From Candidatus Baltobacteraceae bacterium (lineage in GTDB: Bacteria > Vulcanimicrobiota > Vulcanimicrobiia > Vulcanimicrobiales > Vulcanimicrobiaceae): 64,000 bases of DNA. Below are positions 41,135 through 50,155 of the stretch, one piece after another. Numbering within the stretch: the stretch's first letter is position 1; every line of letters starts with the position of its first letter. Location of the stretch: assembly GCA_036489885.1 (NCBI GenBank), contig DASXEW010000003.1, positions 372,001-436,000 on the forward strand. Reading direction: 5' to 3'. The notes under the pieces are model-generated. The model made no database searches. It saw only the letters and a program-made list of their open reading frames with translations, and was not told where the DNA came from. A program made the position numbers and the translations under genes.

Positions 41135-43258
41135 ATGACCATCCGGGAGTGTTTCCCGACACTCGTGACAGCGCTCGAACGCTCAGCACACGAGGTCTTG
41201 AATCATCGGTGTTCGCTGCGCGTTACCAGCACTCATGAAGCGCTTTTCCGCGCGGCGGTATCCCTTCAGGACGAACTCGCGACGGATATGCCGAAGATGT
41301 CGACAACGACGAAATCGCTCATCCGCGAAATCGTCGAGTGCAAGACTCAAAGTGAAGATCCGGCCGAGAAAGACGCTCTGAATTTCCTTCAGGTCAGCGT
41401 TGCCGTAAACGCTCTTGGTCACTGTCTTACGACTGGCCAGCTGGCACGTGCGGGCGATTGGCTCATTGCCTCAGTAAGCGATGAACTGTCGTTTGCTCCG
41501 GAACCCACGTTTGGCGCTCCCGACGTGCAGCGGTTGGAAGCTATCCTCAATTCCGATCAAGCGTTTATCGAACTCAACGCGCTGCATCTTCTTTGCCAAT
41601 GGACGTCGCTCGTATTCTGGTATTGCAGCCGAACGCAATCCTTTGTAGAGTTCGCTAGACTCGTTTTTCCGTTTTGCCTACACATTGTTCGCCTCGCTGC
41701 CTCGACGGGTAACAGTGAAGCACTAGCGGCAGCCTGCCGTATGGCTGAATGGGCGGGCGCCAACGACCACAACGATGCAAGAGAACTCGCGCATCTTTTG
41801 GAGTCGATGTACGGCGACGGGACCCTAGGTGGGGCTGCGCGCATTGCGTCGACCTTATCCACCGCTGTTGGGCGCCATTCGAGCAAACCTCCCATAGAGT
41901 GGACCCGGACGATCGTGGACCGACATTGGGAAACGGCTGATGCTGCGATACGTCTTCGTGCAATCGTTGCGCTAATTTCCGAAGAGAACCGATTTGATGC
42001 GTACCGAGATCGACTGCTGACAGCGATCTCTGAATATCAAGCAACGGCCACCCACGCGCAACCATTCGAACGCGAACAATGGCGCGAGCAAGCATTCATT
42101 ACTCTTTACCCCGTCGTTCTTATCCTGATCCGAACTCAAAGAATCCACGAACTCATAGAGTTGCTGAGCGCTTGGTACGAGATCCTATTTGATGATCGGC
42201 TCGTAAATGCGGTATTCGTGTTGCCATTTTTACAACGAGAGACAATTTGGGCCGATGAGAATTCCCTTATCATGGCGACGCATGACGAGTCATTGCCACG
42301 AGACGCAGTTGCAGCCGTCAACCGTGGGTTGCGCGTCGTAATCACACATGACGGCTATACCGGTCTGGACGGACCGCACGATCCCCGCCTGACTGGTAGT
42401 CCTGATTTAACGATGGGCGGCGATTTTGAAAGAATCCTAACTGATCTATTCGCTTTTTCCGAATTGCCCGAAGACGTTTTTGCAAACGCTCCGGCAGTGC
42501 CATTCATTTCCGGATCGCTCCCCTTTCAGTCACTTTCCTTACGACGCACAAAACGAGCGTGGCCAATCTCCGCGTCTCTTGTGCTTCCGGACAGCGAAAG
42601 CGTCGTCCGTAAGGTCGGTATTTGGCTCTGCCCTTTACTCCATGGTGATTTGGAAGCGGAAATCGTGCGCGATCGTTTTCAAAGTGCAGGGGTGAGCTGC
42701 GAGCTGCATATTAGTAGTCAAGCAAGCGATAAAGATCGGTTCTTGTCCTTTTACGCTAGAGCCGATTTCGACGTAGTTTGGGTAATCGGTCACGGAGAGC
42801 GGCGCCCTCACGCGCCCGACGAGAACTCGCTAGAGATCTTGCAGGATGGCGCCGTTCATGTGCGTGATCTCGTCAACCTACCGTTAGCTCACGATCGCAG
42901 ACGATTGCTTGTTCTAAACGTCTGCAGTGCCGGAAGTACGGTGGCATACGGGGGACTGCCCCGTGTCGGCATAGCCGCTATGCTTACTACGAAGCATCAG
43001 TCGACGATTTCTCATCTTTGGCCTGTACTCCCGGAACCGGCATTAGCATTTGGAATCTTCTTGGCCGGACATCTGGCGAATGCGGACTCGTTCTTTCGCT
43101 CTCATTGTGCTGCGTCCGTCCAACTGGTTGATAGCACGACGCGTATCGCGAAAAAGCTGCGCGAGAGCGCCGCGGGCGCTGCTGCCGACATCATCGAACG
43201 GCGCGGTCTCGACATGCACAATATTTTAGTGTCTGGCTCTCCTGTATTCTTGCAATGA
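41135..43258 (+). CDS. CHAT-domain (caspase-like) protease
   Basis: 707 residues. The C-terminal part (about 490-707) is a CHAT domain: V-W-V-I-G-H-G-E-R-R with catalytic His (about 552), and L-L-V-L-N-V-C-S-A-G-S with catalytic Cys (about 596), followed by G-I-A-A-M-L and a final hydrophobic strand. The N-terminal 480 residues are helical and probably serve sensing or substrate docking. CHAT proteases work as effectors activated by a sensor (as in Craspase/TPR-CHAT). The substrate could be one of the neighbouring unknown proteins. No gasdermin-like gene recognised. Confidence 0.85.
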   Translation: MTIRECFPTLVTALERSAHEVLNHRCSLRVTSTHEALFRAAVSLQDELATDMPKMSTTTKSLIREIVECKTQSEDPAEKDALNFLQVSVAVNALGHCLTTGQLARAGDWLIASVSDELSFAPEPTFGAPDVQRLEAILNSDQAFIELNALHLLCQWTSLVFWYCSRTQSFVEFARLVFPFCLHIVRLAASTGNSEALAAACRMAEWAGANDHNDARELAHLLESMYGDGTLGGAARIASTLSTAVGRHSSKPPIEWTRTIVDRHWETADAAIRLRAIVALISEENRFDAYRDRLLTAISEYQATATHAQPFEREQWREQAFITLYPVVLILIRTQRIHELIELLSAWYEILFDDRLVNAVFVLPFLQRETIWADENSLIMATHDESLPRDAVAAVNRGLRVVITHDGYTGLDGPHDPRLTGSPDLTMGGDFERILTDLFAFSELPEDVFANAPAVPFISGSLPFQSLSLRRTKRAWPISASLVLPDSESVVRKVGIWLCPLLHGDLEAEIVRDRFQSAGVSCELHISSQASDKDRFLSFYARADFDVVWVIGHGERRPHAPDENSLEILQDGAVHVRDLVNLPLAHDRRRLLVLNVCSAGSTVAYGGLPRVGIAAMLTTKHQSTISHLWPVLPEPALAFGIFLAGHLANADSFFRSHCAASVQLVDSTTRIAKKLRESAAGAAADIIERRGLDMHNILVSGSPVFLQ

Positions 43259-43300
43259 CGGTGAACGATCTGCTAAACCAGCCTCGCAATCGGTGACAAA

Positions 43301-43867
43301 ATGACGAATGAGCAGGTATTTCTTTTTGACCATGTCGAGGAGAAAATCAACGAGTCGAAATATTTTCTTCAGGCAATGGACCTGCTGCGCGCTAAACACG
43401 TGGAGCACGTGCGATCTCTGAGACGTCCCTTCGAGGGTGAAGGCAGAGCATTCGTCAAGATGTTTCAGTACAATTTTTCCGCCTATTTGTCAGCGCACAG
43501 AACTACCCGCTACTATGTCAATCGAGTTTCCGGGAAGATTCAGGGCACGGCAGAATGGCGGAGAGCGATCGACGCCGATATGACGCTCGAAGCACTGCAC
43601 CATCTACGCGACGCTGATATTCATGATGAGACTCTCAACGTTGGAATGACGATGAGCATTCGCCAAGGACAGTTCAGCTTCTCGGGATTGCATTTGCACG
43701 AGAGGGCGTTAGCTGCGAACTCGCGCATCGCGAAGCGTCCGGAGATACTACGCTACCTGCTCAGCAAGTCAATCATCGATATCGCAACCGAAGGCCTGAA
43801 ATCTCTCGAATCCGTCGTTGAAGATGGACGGCGGCGGGGCTTTCTAAAGCCCCAGCCGTTGCCATGA
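43301..43867 (+). CDS. Hypothetical protein in the CHAT cluster
   Basis: 188 residues, soluble and helical at both ends, beta-like in the middle (M-T-M-S-I-R-Q-G-Q-F-S-F-S-G-L-H-L-H). No recognised domain. It starts 42 bp after the CHAT stop and could be its substrate or regulator. Confidence 0.65.
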   Translation: MTNEQVFLFDHVEEKINESKYFLQAMDLLRAKHVEHVRSLRRPFEGEGRAFVKMFQYNFSAYLSAHRTTRYYVNRVSGKIQGTAEWRRAIDADMTLEALHHLRDADIHDETLNVGMTMSIRQGQFSFSGLHLHERALAANSRIAKRPEILRYLLSKSIIDIATEGLKSLESVVEDGRRRGFLKPQPLP

Positions 43868-43930
43868 TCAAAACGCGCGTTCCCAAGCAACAAGGACCGA
43901 CAGCCTCGCATCCGGGAGATCGCCTAACCG

Positions 43931-45010
43931 ATGCAGTGTCTCTATTGCTCTAGCGCGCTCGACGGCTCGAGTGAGCACGTCATCCTAAACGCGATTGGTG
44001 GACGAAAGGAATCGAAACGACTCATTTGTTCCTCGTGCAATCAACTTTTTGGGAACTCGATAGATCGAGATTTCCTGAAGGCGATCGATTTCATTACACT
44101 TATTGTTGAACCGCCAACCCGACGTCGAAGCAATGGATCAGCCATCCGAGTGTTAAACGAACGCGGCGTCGAGTACGATTTGGTTGCCGGCGGCAAGGTA
44201 AAGGTTCGCTACAAGAAAGTTGCCGAGAACTCTTGGATCGCCGACGCGTCGGACGCCGATCGGCTTCGCGCCAATGTCGAGAAAGCCGCACAGGCCGTAG
44301 AGCAGCGCACAGGATCGGCCGCCACAATCAATATGGGCGAAGGTCAAGAGTTTCCCGGAAAGCTCCAATTCACAATTCGGTTGGACAACATCACTGCTGT
44401 ACGCCAGGCAATGAAATGGGTCATAAATCTGCTAGGGATGGAGGTCTTTACATCAGACAAAACGGGCGGTCGTCAAGGGCTCGTTGACGAGCGAGCATTC
44501 GTGCACGCGGCTTCGGGGGCGCCGCTCGGCGGTTACCTTGTAAACACGCTTGTTCCGAGTCTTTATGGCGGCTTAGACCATTACGTCCTTGCAGCGCAGA
44601 GCGAAGATGGGACCGTCTACTGGGAGGCATCGGCCTTTGGCGGCGCGGTAGCGATGGCTGGGCGAACGTCTAAGGTCAAGACCGATATTGGAACAATTCT
44701 CTATAGGGTTGATCCCGTTACAGGTGAGCAGAGCACAACGCGTCCAGACGACATTACTGCTCTTTCGGATTTCTTCTCGTGGGTGCCGACATTCGACGCG
44801 AATTGCGAGCGACGAACCGGAATTGCAGTCGCGCGCGTAACTCAGCTCATGAACAATAAAGTCGCTATCGATGCCATGATCCGCGAGTGCATGGAGCAGC
44901 ACCTTCCGCGGAGCGGCGTAATGCTTCAGGAGCACATTAATGCAATGTCGCGCTGCATGGCGGAGAAGTTCGTCGCGTACAAGCAACAGCTGGATCAGAT
45001 GGCCAAGTGA
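43931..45010 (+). CDS. HNH endonuclease-like protein
   Basis: 359 residues. The N-terminus has an HNH-type zinc motif: C-L-Y-C (3-6), S-S-E-H-V-I-L-N-A-I-G-G (12-23), then C-S-S-C-N-Q-L-F-G-N (about 34-43). The rest, about 300 residues, is unknown and mixed alpha/beta. Such HNH proteins are common in defence islands. A GGGAGA site lies upstream. Possibly co-transcribed with the CHAT gene and the 188-residue gene (63-bp gap). Confidence 0.75.
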   Translation: MQCLYCSSALDGSSEHVILNAIGGRKESKRLICSSCNQLFGNSIDRDFLKAIDFITLIVEPPTRRRSNGSAIRVLNERGVEYDLVAGGKVKVRYKKVAENSWIADASDADRLRANVEKAAQAVEQRTGSAATINMGEGQEFPGKLQFTIRLDNITAVRQAMKWVINLLGMEVFTSDKTGGRQGLVDERAFVHAASGAPLGGYLVNTLVPSLYGGLDHYVLAAQSEDGTVYWEASAFGGAVAMAGRTSKVKTDIGTILYRVDPVTGEQSTTRPDDITALSDFFSWVPTFDANCERRTGIAVARVTQLMNNKVAIDAMIRECMEQHLPRSGVMLQEHINAMSRCMAEKFVAYKQQLDQMAK

Positions 45011-45035
45011 GAGCCCAGTTACGGCACCGAGATGT

Positions 45036-45782
45036 CTACTGCGGCTTCAGTTCCGCGGCGTCGACGATTCGCAACAGGTGAGCAGCTGAGATAATAATCT
45101 CCAACGCATATTCCATCGAATCGACGTGCGGTATCTCGTGTACGGCACGATCACGATACAGCCCCATGAGCCCCTCGAACAAATGCTCCTCGTCGGCGAG
45201 CTGACCTTTGCGCTCGGACCGTTGCAGAGACGTCGCTTCCACGCGCGCAAAGAACGCTTTTGCGAGCCTTGAGCCATAAAGCGATGTCGACAGTCCCGCG
45301 CGCTCGCGCATTCTCACCTCGACGGCCTTAAACGCGGCCGCGATCGCCATGTCGAACTCACCCGAAACGAGGTTCGGGAGCACGCGAGCTCGGACGCTTA
45401 CGGGGATCAAGTCGATCACCCGCAACGCATACACAGCCGCGTTCGCTGCGGGAGCGGCTGCGGCAACCTCGATGCCAAGACGCGTGGGAATGAGCGGCCC
45501 CCGAGGATTGCCTCCGGGCATCATGTGTTCAACGATCAGATCGTGAGACATCAACCACCCAATCGCCTCCGCGACGGCAGCGCGCCCTGCTGGTGAAGAA
45601 TCAATGCCATCTGCGAGGCCAATGAGATTCGCAAAAGTGTGAAACGGATAATCGTCCCGCCCAGACCTTCGATGACGGTCGATATCAGCGATCAGTTGCT
45701 TGAGAATGGCAAGGCCGACATCTGACGGCCTGGCCGCGCGCAGAGCAGCCGCCTTCGGGAAAACAGTCGAGATATCGATCAT
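45036..45782 (-). CDS. Ymh-type (TIGR02391-like) protein
   Basis: 248 residues. The C-terminal region A-I-A-A-A-F-K-A-V-E-V-R-M-R-E and L-F-E-G-L-M-G-L-Y-R-D-R-A-V-H-E-I-P resembles the Hypoth_Ymh/TIGR02391 domain, whose R-N-x-x-x-H-like motif appears here as R-D-R-A-V-H. The family occurs in phage-related and abortive-infection loci; no activity is settled. It starts 10 bp after the RHH-like gene at 45793-46524, so the two form a bicistron. Confidence 0.68.
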   Translation of the reverse strand: MIDISTVFPKAAALRAARPSDVGLAILKQLIADIDRHRRSGRDDYPFHTFANLIGLADGIDSSPAGRAAVAEAIGWLMSHDLIVEHMMPGGNPRGPLIPTRLGIEVAAAAPAANAAVYALRVIDLIPVSVRARVLPNLVSGEFDMAIAAAFKAVEVRMRERAGLSTSLYGSRLAKAFFARVEATSLQRSERKGQLADEEHLFEGLMGLYRDRAVHEIPHVDSMEYALEIIISAAHLLRIVDAAELKPQ

Positions 45783-45792
45783 CGCGACGCCA

Positions 45793-46524
45793 TCAAGACT
45801 CGTCTGTCAACTCGGATATTGCGAGGACGATCTGCGCCGCGACGTTAGCGGCGGGCGTGACATTCCACGGCGTCGGAAGAAAGCGGCGAACGAGCCTTCC
45901 GGGAGCCGTAAACGACCAGCCGACATCGCCGGCGTCGCTCAACGGCCCGTTGTACGTGATTCGATACGGACCAATTAAGCGCTCGGACCCAGAAGTCGGG
46001 ACCCTGAAACCCAGCCGTTCTCCGATACCGCGAAACACGTCCTCGACCCACTCGCGGTAGGGCTCGCCATGATCCTCGCCACCTTTAGGAAGAGCGTTGA
46101 CGGTCATGATCATGCGCGGCTCGTCTTCCTCTATAAGTTCGGCGTCCTCGAGCACTCCACGCAGGTTCCCACCTTGGCTGGCAGGCCGACGGATCCAGAC
46201 AAAGCTCCGGGTTAGAGGAGTAGGCCTCAGTCGCTCGCCCACACCGCGAATAGTCTCATCCTCGGCCCCGTCCCGCCGGAAAATAACGGTCGTTGAGATC
46301 GGATCGGAGGTTGCCGCGTACGAAGGGAACGTGAGGACCTCGCAGGCCAGGATACCGCTCTTCCGTAGCCGCTCGGCTTCGCGCTCGACCAGCCGGCGGA
46401 CGATGCCGCCTTGCGACTCACCCGTGTGGTCTCGGATCTCTTGGAGCAGCCAGATCGTCGAAGGATACATTGAGATAGGGTACGGCCGGGCCTTTTCCCC
46501 GGTTCTGACTTGGTAGGGTGCCAT
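45793..46524 (-). CDS. Hypothetical protein with N-terminal RHH-like segment
   Basis: 243 residues. Residues about 13-52 (Y-P-I-S-M-Y-P-S-T-I-W-L-L-Q-E-I-R...I-V-R-R-L-V-E-R-E-A) look like a ribbon-helix-helix; the rest is unrecognised. The gene follows a pair of TCTTRTATAAGA palindromes, as expected for autoregulation by an RHH repressor. Likely DNA-binding partner of the Ymh-type protein, possibly as a toxin-antitoxin-like pair. Confidence 0.65.
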   Translation of the reverse strand: MAPYQVRTGEKARPYPISMYPSTIWLLQEIRDHTGESQGGIVRRLVEREAERLRKSGILACEVLTFPSYAATSDPISTTVIFRRDGAEDETIRGVGERLRPTPLTRSFVWIRRPASQGGNLRGVLEDAELIEEDEPRMIMTVNALPKGGEDHGEPYREWVEDVFRGIGERLGFRVPTSGSERLIGPYRITYNGPLSDAGDVGWSFTAPGRLVRRFLPTPWNVTPAANVAAQIVLAISELTDES

Positions 46525-46541
46525 TGCGGAAAAGCATACCG

Positions 46542-46599
46542 AATCTTATATAAGATTACAAGATAAGTGCGACCGGCTACGTGGCGGTCTTGTATAAGA
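46542..46599 (-). promoter_or_regulatory. Two TCTTRTATAAGA operators
   Basis: AATCTTATATAAGATT (46542-46557) is a perfect 16-bp palindrome; TCTTGTATAAGA (46588-46599) is a near copy, centres 44 bp apart. The first lies 18 bp before the start of the RHH-like gene. In the rest of 46525-46898 I see no gene; AACCGGACTGGC occurs twice within 46820-46860. Confidence 0.65.
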
Positions 46600-46787
46600 T
46601 CGGGGAGACAGACCACGTGGAAACGCAACATTCGCTGTCAGCATGTTGAGTGAACAATGGCGGCTGTCGACGTCAAAAACGAGTGCCATTTCCTCGTGAG
46701 ATTCCTGGAAGTAACGACTCTCAGTTCTGCGACGATTGACCGGCGTTTCGCGAAAAACGGCCGTTTTTGCGCTCAGCGGTGCCAGCT

Positions 46788-46804
46788 AACTCCTGCGATT
46801 CACA
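46788..46804 (+). repeat. 17-bp direct repeat, left copy
   Basis: AACTCCTGCGATTCACA, identical to 51274-51290. The two copies bracket the ArsR-rhodanese/MFS/MBL operon and two hypothetical genes, a segment of about 4.5 kb. Confidence 0.55.
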
Positions 46805-46898
46805 CGTGTCGCGGGCGCGTAGACAACCGGACTGGCGTACAGAGAACCGGACTGGCTCATATTTGATCGAGGGCGGACGCAAGTCGGCAGGAAGGTTA

Positions 46899-46922
46899 TC
46901 AATTACTTACAATAATAATTGA
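46899..46922 (+). promoter_or_regulatory. ArsR-type operator before the ArsR-rhodanese gene
   Basis: TCAATTA (46899-46905), 10 nt, TAATTGA (46916-46922), next to the ATG at 46925. AT-rich interrupted palindromes of this kind are typical ArsR/SmtB operators. The spacer includes TACAAT, a possible -10. Confidence 0.6.
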
Positions 46923-46924
46923 GT

Positions 46925-47599
46925 ATGCAGAGCGATCATCGAGCCTTTAAGGATGAACTCTACGGCGAATTCAGCCGTGTAGCGGATGCGCTCGCAAGTC
47001 CCAAGCGGCTCGAGATGCTAGACCTGCTCGCGCAGCGTGAGCGCAGTGTCGAGGACATTGCCCGCGAGATGCACGTCTCGGTTGCGAACGCGTCACGCCA
47101 CCTGCGCGTGCTAGCCCGTACGCGACTTGTCGAAGCGCGCCGCGACCGCCATTTCGCGCATTACCGTCTCGCGACTCCAGCCGTCTACGAAGTGCTTCGG
47201 AAAATCCAATCGATTGCGAACGACCGCCTTCCCGACGTCGATGCAATCATGACGCGACATCTCGGTCAGCGCCCAATTGTCGCTCCTGCACCGTCGCAAC
47301 TGATGAACCGCGTTCGCGATAAGAAAGTAACGCTAGTCGACGTTCGTCCGGCGTCTGAGTTTACCGCCGCTCACATTCCCGGCGCTCGAAATATACCAAT
47401 AGAGCAACTCGATAAGCGCGGCTCATTAGACAATTTGCCGCAGCGCGGCGAGATCGTCGTGTATTGTCGCGGGGCATATTGCGTATGGGCGGATGAGGCC
47501 GTGGAGTTTCTGCAGCGACGGGGATTTCGTGCGCACCGTCTCCTGGTCGGACCTGCCGATTGGGCCGCGCTTGGTGAGAAGGTCGCCACCGGTTCGTGA
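46925..47599 (+). CDS. ArsR-family regulator fused to a rhodanese domain
   Basis: 224 residues. ArsR winged helix (about 10-95: L-A-S-P-K-R-L-E-M-L-D-L-L-A-Q...S-V-A-N-A-S-R-H-L-R-V-L) and rhodanese domain (about 125-220: L-V-D-V-R-P-A-S-E-F...H-I-P-G-A-R-N-I-P), with active-site loop Y-C-R-G-A-Y-C. The fusion senses reactive sulfur or persulfide through the rhodanese Cys, by analogy with other sulfur-responsive ArsR proteins. ATG 46925 preferred over TTG 46919. Its stop overlaps the MFS start (GTGA). Confidence 0.9.
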   Translation: MQSDHRAFKDELYGEFSRVADALASPKRLEMLDLLAQRERSVEDIAREMHVSVANASRHLRVLARTRLVEARRDRHFAHYRLATPAVYEVLRKIQSIANDRLPDVDAIMTRHLGQRPIVAPAPSQLMNRVRDKKVTLVDVRPASEFTAAHIPGARNIPIEQLDKRGSLDNLPQRGEIVVYCRGAYCVWADEAVEFLQRRGFRAHRLLVGPADWAALGEKVATGS

Positions 47600-48846
47600 G
47601 GCTCGGTATGATGCCGAATCTCGCCCAGTTCACGTTGCTGGCGCTCGACAACGTTTTCGTTGGAATGCTGGTCGGCAGCGAGCGCACCGTCGTCCCACTG
47701 CTTGGGACTCGGCGTTTCGCAGTTTCGTCGGCGGCAGTGTTGCTGACGTTCGTCGTCGCTTTCGGTATCGTCAAAGGTCCGCTGAACCTCGTCGCGGGCC
47801 GACTCGCGGACCGATACGGTCGCCGTAATGTTTTGTGGGCCGGGTGGTTTTTTGGATTGCCGGTCCCGTGGATGTTACTCTTTGCGCCGTCGTGGGGATG
47901 GGTGATCGCTGCCAATCTCTTACTTGGCGCCAACCAAGGCTTCGCGTGGTCGATGACGGTGACGAGTAAAATCGATCTCGTTGGCAGACGCCAGCGCGGC
48001 CTCGCGCTTGGAATCAACGAGTTCTCGGGTTATGCCGGTGTCGCGATCGCGAGCACGATAACCGGAGCTCTTGCGGCTCACTACGGTCTCCGGCCGGTGC
48101 CGTTTTTGTTCGCCGCAATCGTTGCGATTCTCGGCCTCTCCCTCGTGCTCGTCATTCGCGAAACTGCTCCGTTTGTGCATCACGAGCACGCGACTGCGAC
48201 CGGCGATGCGCCGATGGCGCCCGTGGTGATGCGGGAGATCTTCGTTGACGTGACATGGCGTGATCGTACGATGCGCGCATGCAGTCAAGCCGGGGCACTC
48301 AACAAGTTCAGTGACACGGGTGTTTGGGTGCTTCTTCCCGTCGCAATGACGGTCCAGGGCTTTGGCCCCGCCGTAATCGGAGCGGTCGCCGGCGTCTACG
48401 CATTCGTGTGGGGTGCGGCCCAACTCGGAACCGGGGTCCTCTCCGATAACATCGGGCGCAAGCCGCCAATCGTCATCGGTCTCGTACTCAACGCCGCGGG
48501 CCTGGCAATCGCCGGTATCGCGCAAGATGTTACATTTTGGTTTGCTGCTGCCGCACTCGCAGGCCTCGGCACCGCTCTGCTCTATCCCGTATTGCTCGCA
48601 GCTGTGAGCGACGTCGCGGCTCCGGCCGCGCGTGGCACGGCTCTCGGCGTCTATCGCTTATGGCGCGATGGCGGCTACGCGCTCGGTGGCCTCGTAATCG
48701 GCGTTATTGCTGCGCACCTCAAGCCGAGCGGAACCTTCATCGTGCTTGCGATTTTCTTGCTGATCTCCGCCACTCTTGTTCAGTGGTGGATGCGCGAAAC
48801 GCATATCCCTCACCGCCTACCCGTCGCTCTAGGACAACCATCATGA
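47596..48846 (+). CDS. MFS transporter of the sulfur operon
   Basis: 416 residues, about 12 transmembrane segments, MFS loop G-R-L-A-D-R-Y-G-R-R-N (about 74-84) and a second G-V-L-S-D-N-I-G-R-K-P (about 278-288). Start by GTGA overlap with the ArsR-rhodanese gene and stop by ATGA overlap with the MBL gene: a strict operon. Substrate unknown; the neighbours suggest a sulfur compound. Confidence 0.87.
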   Translation: MRLGMMPNLAQFTLLALDNVFVGMLVGSERTVVPLLGTRRFAVSSAAVLLTFVVAFGIVKGPLNLVAGRLADRYGRRNVLWAGWFFGLPVPWMLLFAPSWGWVIAANLLLGANQGFAWSMTVTSKIDLVGRRQRGLALGINEFSGYAGVAIASTITGALAAHYGLRPVPFLFAAIVAILGLSLVLVIRETAPFVHHEHATATGDAPMAPVVMREIFVDVTWRDRTMRACSQAGALNKFSDTGVWVLLPVAMTVQGFGPAVIGAVAGVYAFVWGAAQLGTGVLSDNIGRKPPIVIGLVLNAAGLAIAGIAQDVTFWFAAAALAGLGTALLYPVLLAAVSDVAAPAARGTALGVYRLWRDGGYALGGLVIGVIAAHLKPSGTFIVLAIFLLISATLVQWWMRETHIPHRLPVALGQPS

Positions 48847-49562
48847 TCTTCCGTCAAATCCTCAATCCCGCGACCGGCTGCGCTTCGTACATTCTTGGTT
48901 GAGGCAGCGAAGGCCGCGCGGCGGTCGTCGATCCTCAGTTCGAGGTCGCACCGTACATCGATATCACTTCCGGATATGGGTTGCGAATTGAAGCCATCGT
49001 CAACACACACGTGCACGCAGACCATCGTTCCGGAGAGCGACGCCTGAACGAGCTCGTGCCTGGGTCCACAATCTACATGCATGCAAGCGCCGATGTAAAT
49101 TACGCATTTCGCCCACTTGTCGAAGGCGATGATATCTCGCTTGGAAACGTGGTTGCCCGTGCGTGGCACACACCGGGACACACGCCGGAGAGCGTCGCGC
49201 TGGTCGTAACGGATCGAACGCGCAGTACGGAGCCATGGATGGTCCTGACAGGCGATACACTCTTCGTCGGCGACGTAGGTCGCCCCGATCTCGGTGGTGA
49301 TGACGCCGCGCATGATTTACATCGGTCCCTCGAGCGGCTTATGAGCCTGCCCGATTATGTAGAGGTATATCCAGCCCACATCTCCGGTAGCCCCTGCGGA
49401 CGCGCAATGAGCGGTAAGCCATCGTCAACGATCGGTTTCGAGCAGCGCTACAATCCTGCATTACAGGTGAGAGAGGTTGGGGAGTTCGCACGATCGATCT
49501 ACGACGGACTGCCTCCGAAGCCTGAAGACTTCTACAGCACGATCGCGCTGAATCGCCGTTGA
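48843..49562 (+). CDS. MBL-fold hydrolase, persulfide-dioxygenase-like, with in-frame TGA at codon 20
   Basis: 239 codons. The frame opens M-I-F-R-Q-I-L-N-P-A-T-G-C-A-S-Y-I-L-G, then TGA (48900-48902), then continues without a break: G-S-E-G-R-A-A-V-V-D-P-Q. Metal ligands T-H-V-H-A-D-H (about 53-59), H-T-P-G-H-T (about 108), G-D-T-L-F-V-G-D and Y-P-A-H are all present, as in ETHE1-type persulfide dioxygenases. From memory many homologues have Cys or Asp right after Y-L-x-G. Either a nonsense mutation, or Sec; a start at ATG 48981 would remove the first strands. Last gene of the sulfur operon. Confidence 0.75.
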
Positions 49563-49882
49563 TGCGGTCCTTCGCGTTCTCGCGAAATTCAGTAGCGCAG
49601 ACTTCGGTAAATCAGGCACTTAGTAGCGTTGTTTTCGGCGACGAGTAGCGTCGACTCGCGCACAACTCGGGCTTTTCGGCCTAGGGCTCCGCGCCATTGC
49701 CGCCGCGATCGCGGTAGCGCAGGGGTCTGGGCTTGCTGCCGGCATACCCGAGAAGTTCTTGGGCATAATTCGTTTTCCGCTGATTTACACGATCATCGCC
49801 GGCTGTCGACATTTCGAGGCGATGCCTATCTGTGATGGTCTTCTTCGGTCATCAGCCTTGACGTCGTGATGAAGGTTGCGCT
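49563..49882. other. Intergenic stretch with possible membrane-protein remnant
   Basis: A frame at about 49648-49869 reads hydrophobic segments (L-G-L-F-G-L-G-L-R-A-I-A-A-A-I-A-V-A, then I-P-E-K-F-L-G-I-I-R-F-P-L-I-Y-T-I-I-A-G) but has no start codon or ribosome site. It may be the remains of a small membrane protein. No other feature seen. Confidence 0.3.
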
Positions 49883-50137
49883 ATGAACCTCACACTGAAC
49901 CACGGCCTCACACGAATTTTGGTCGTAGAAAGTGCTTCAATGGACTTCAATTCAAGGCTCGGCATCGCAACAAACACTGGTGTCCTAGAGCTGATGGACG
50001 CCATTAACGGAAACCCGCCAACGAAGTGGGATGACCAGGGCGCTTACTATATTTTCGGTCAGCTCAAATTGGGCTTCCGCATCGTCGCGGTGACTACAAT
50101 GGCTCCAAATTCGATTCTCTTCGTCACGACAAAATAA
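49883..50137 (+). CDS. Hypothetical small protein
   Basis: 84 residues from ATG 49883, with GAAGG upstream. Mixed alpha/beta, no known domain, no export signal. The next gene starts 18 bp downstream. Confidence 0.6.
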   Translation: MNLTLNHGLTRILVVESASMDFNSRLGIATNTGVLELMDAINGNPPTKWDDQGAYYIFGQLKLGFRIVAVTTMAPNSILFVTTK

Positions 50138-50155
50138 GAAGAATCACATCAAGTC

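Noticed and set aside
46657-46866. 69-residue plus-strand frame before the ArsR gene
   Set aside because: No ribosome site, no protein-like pattern, and it spans direct repeats.
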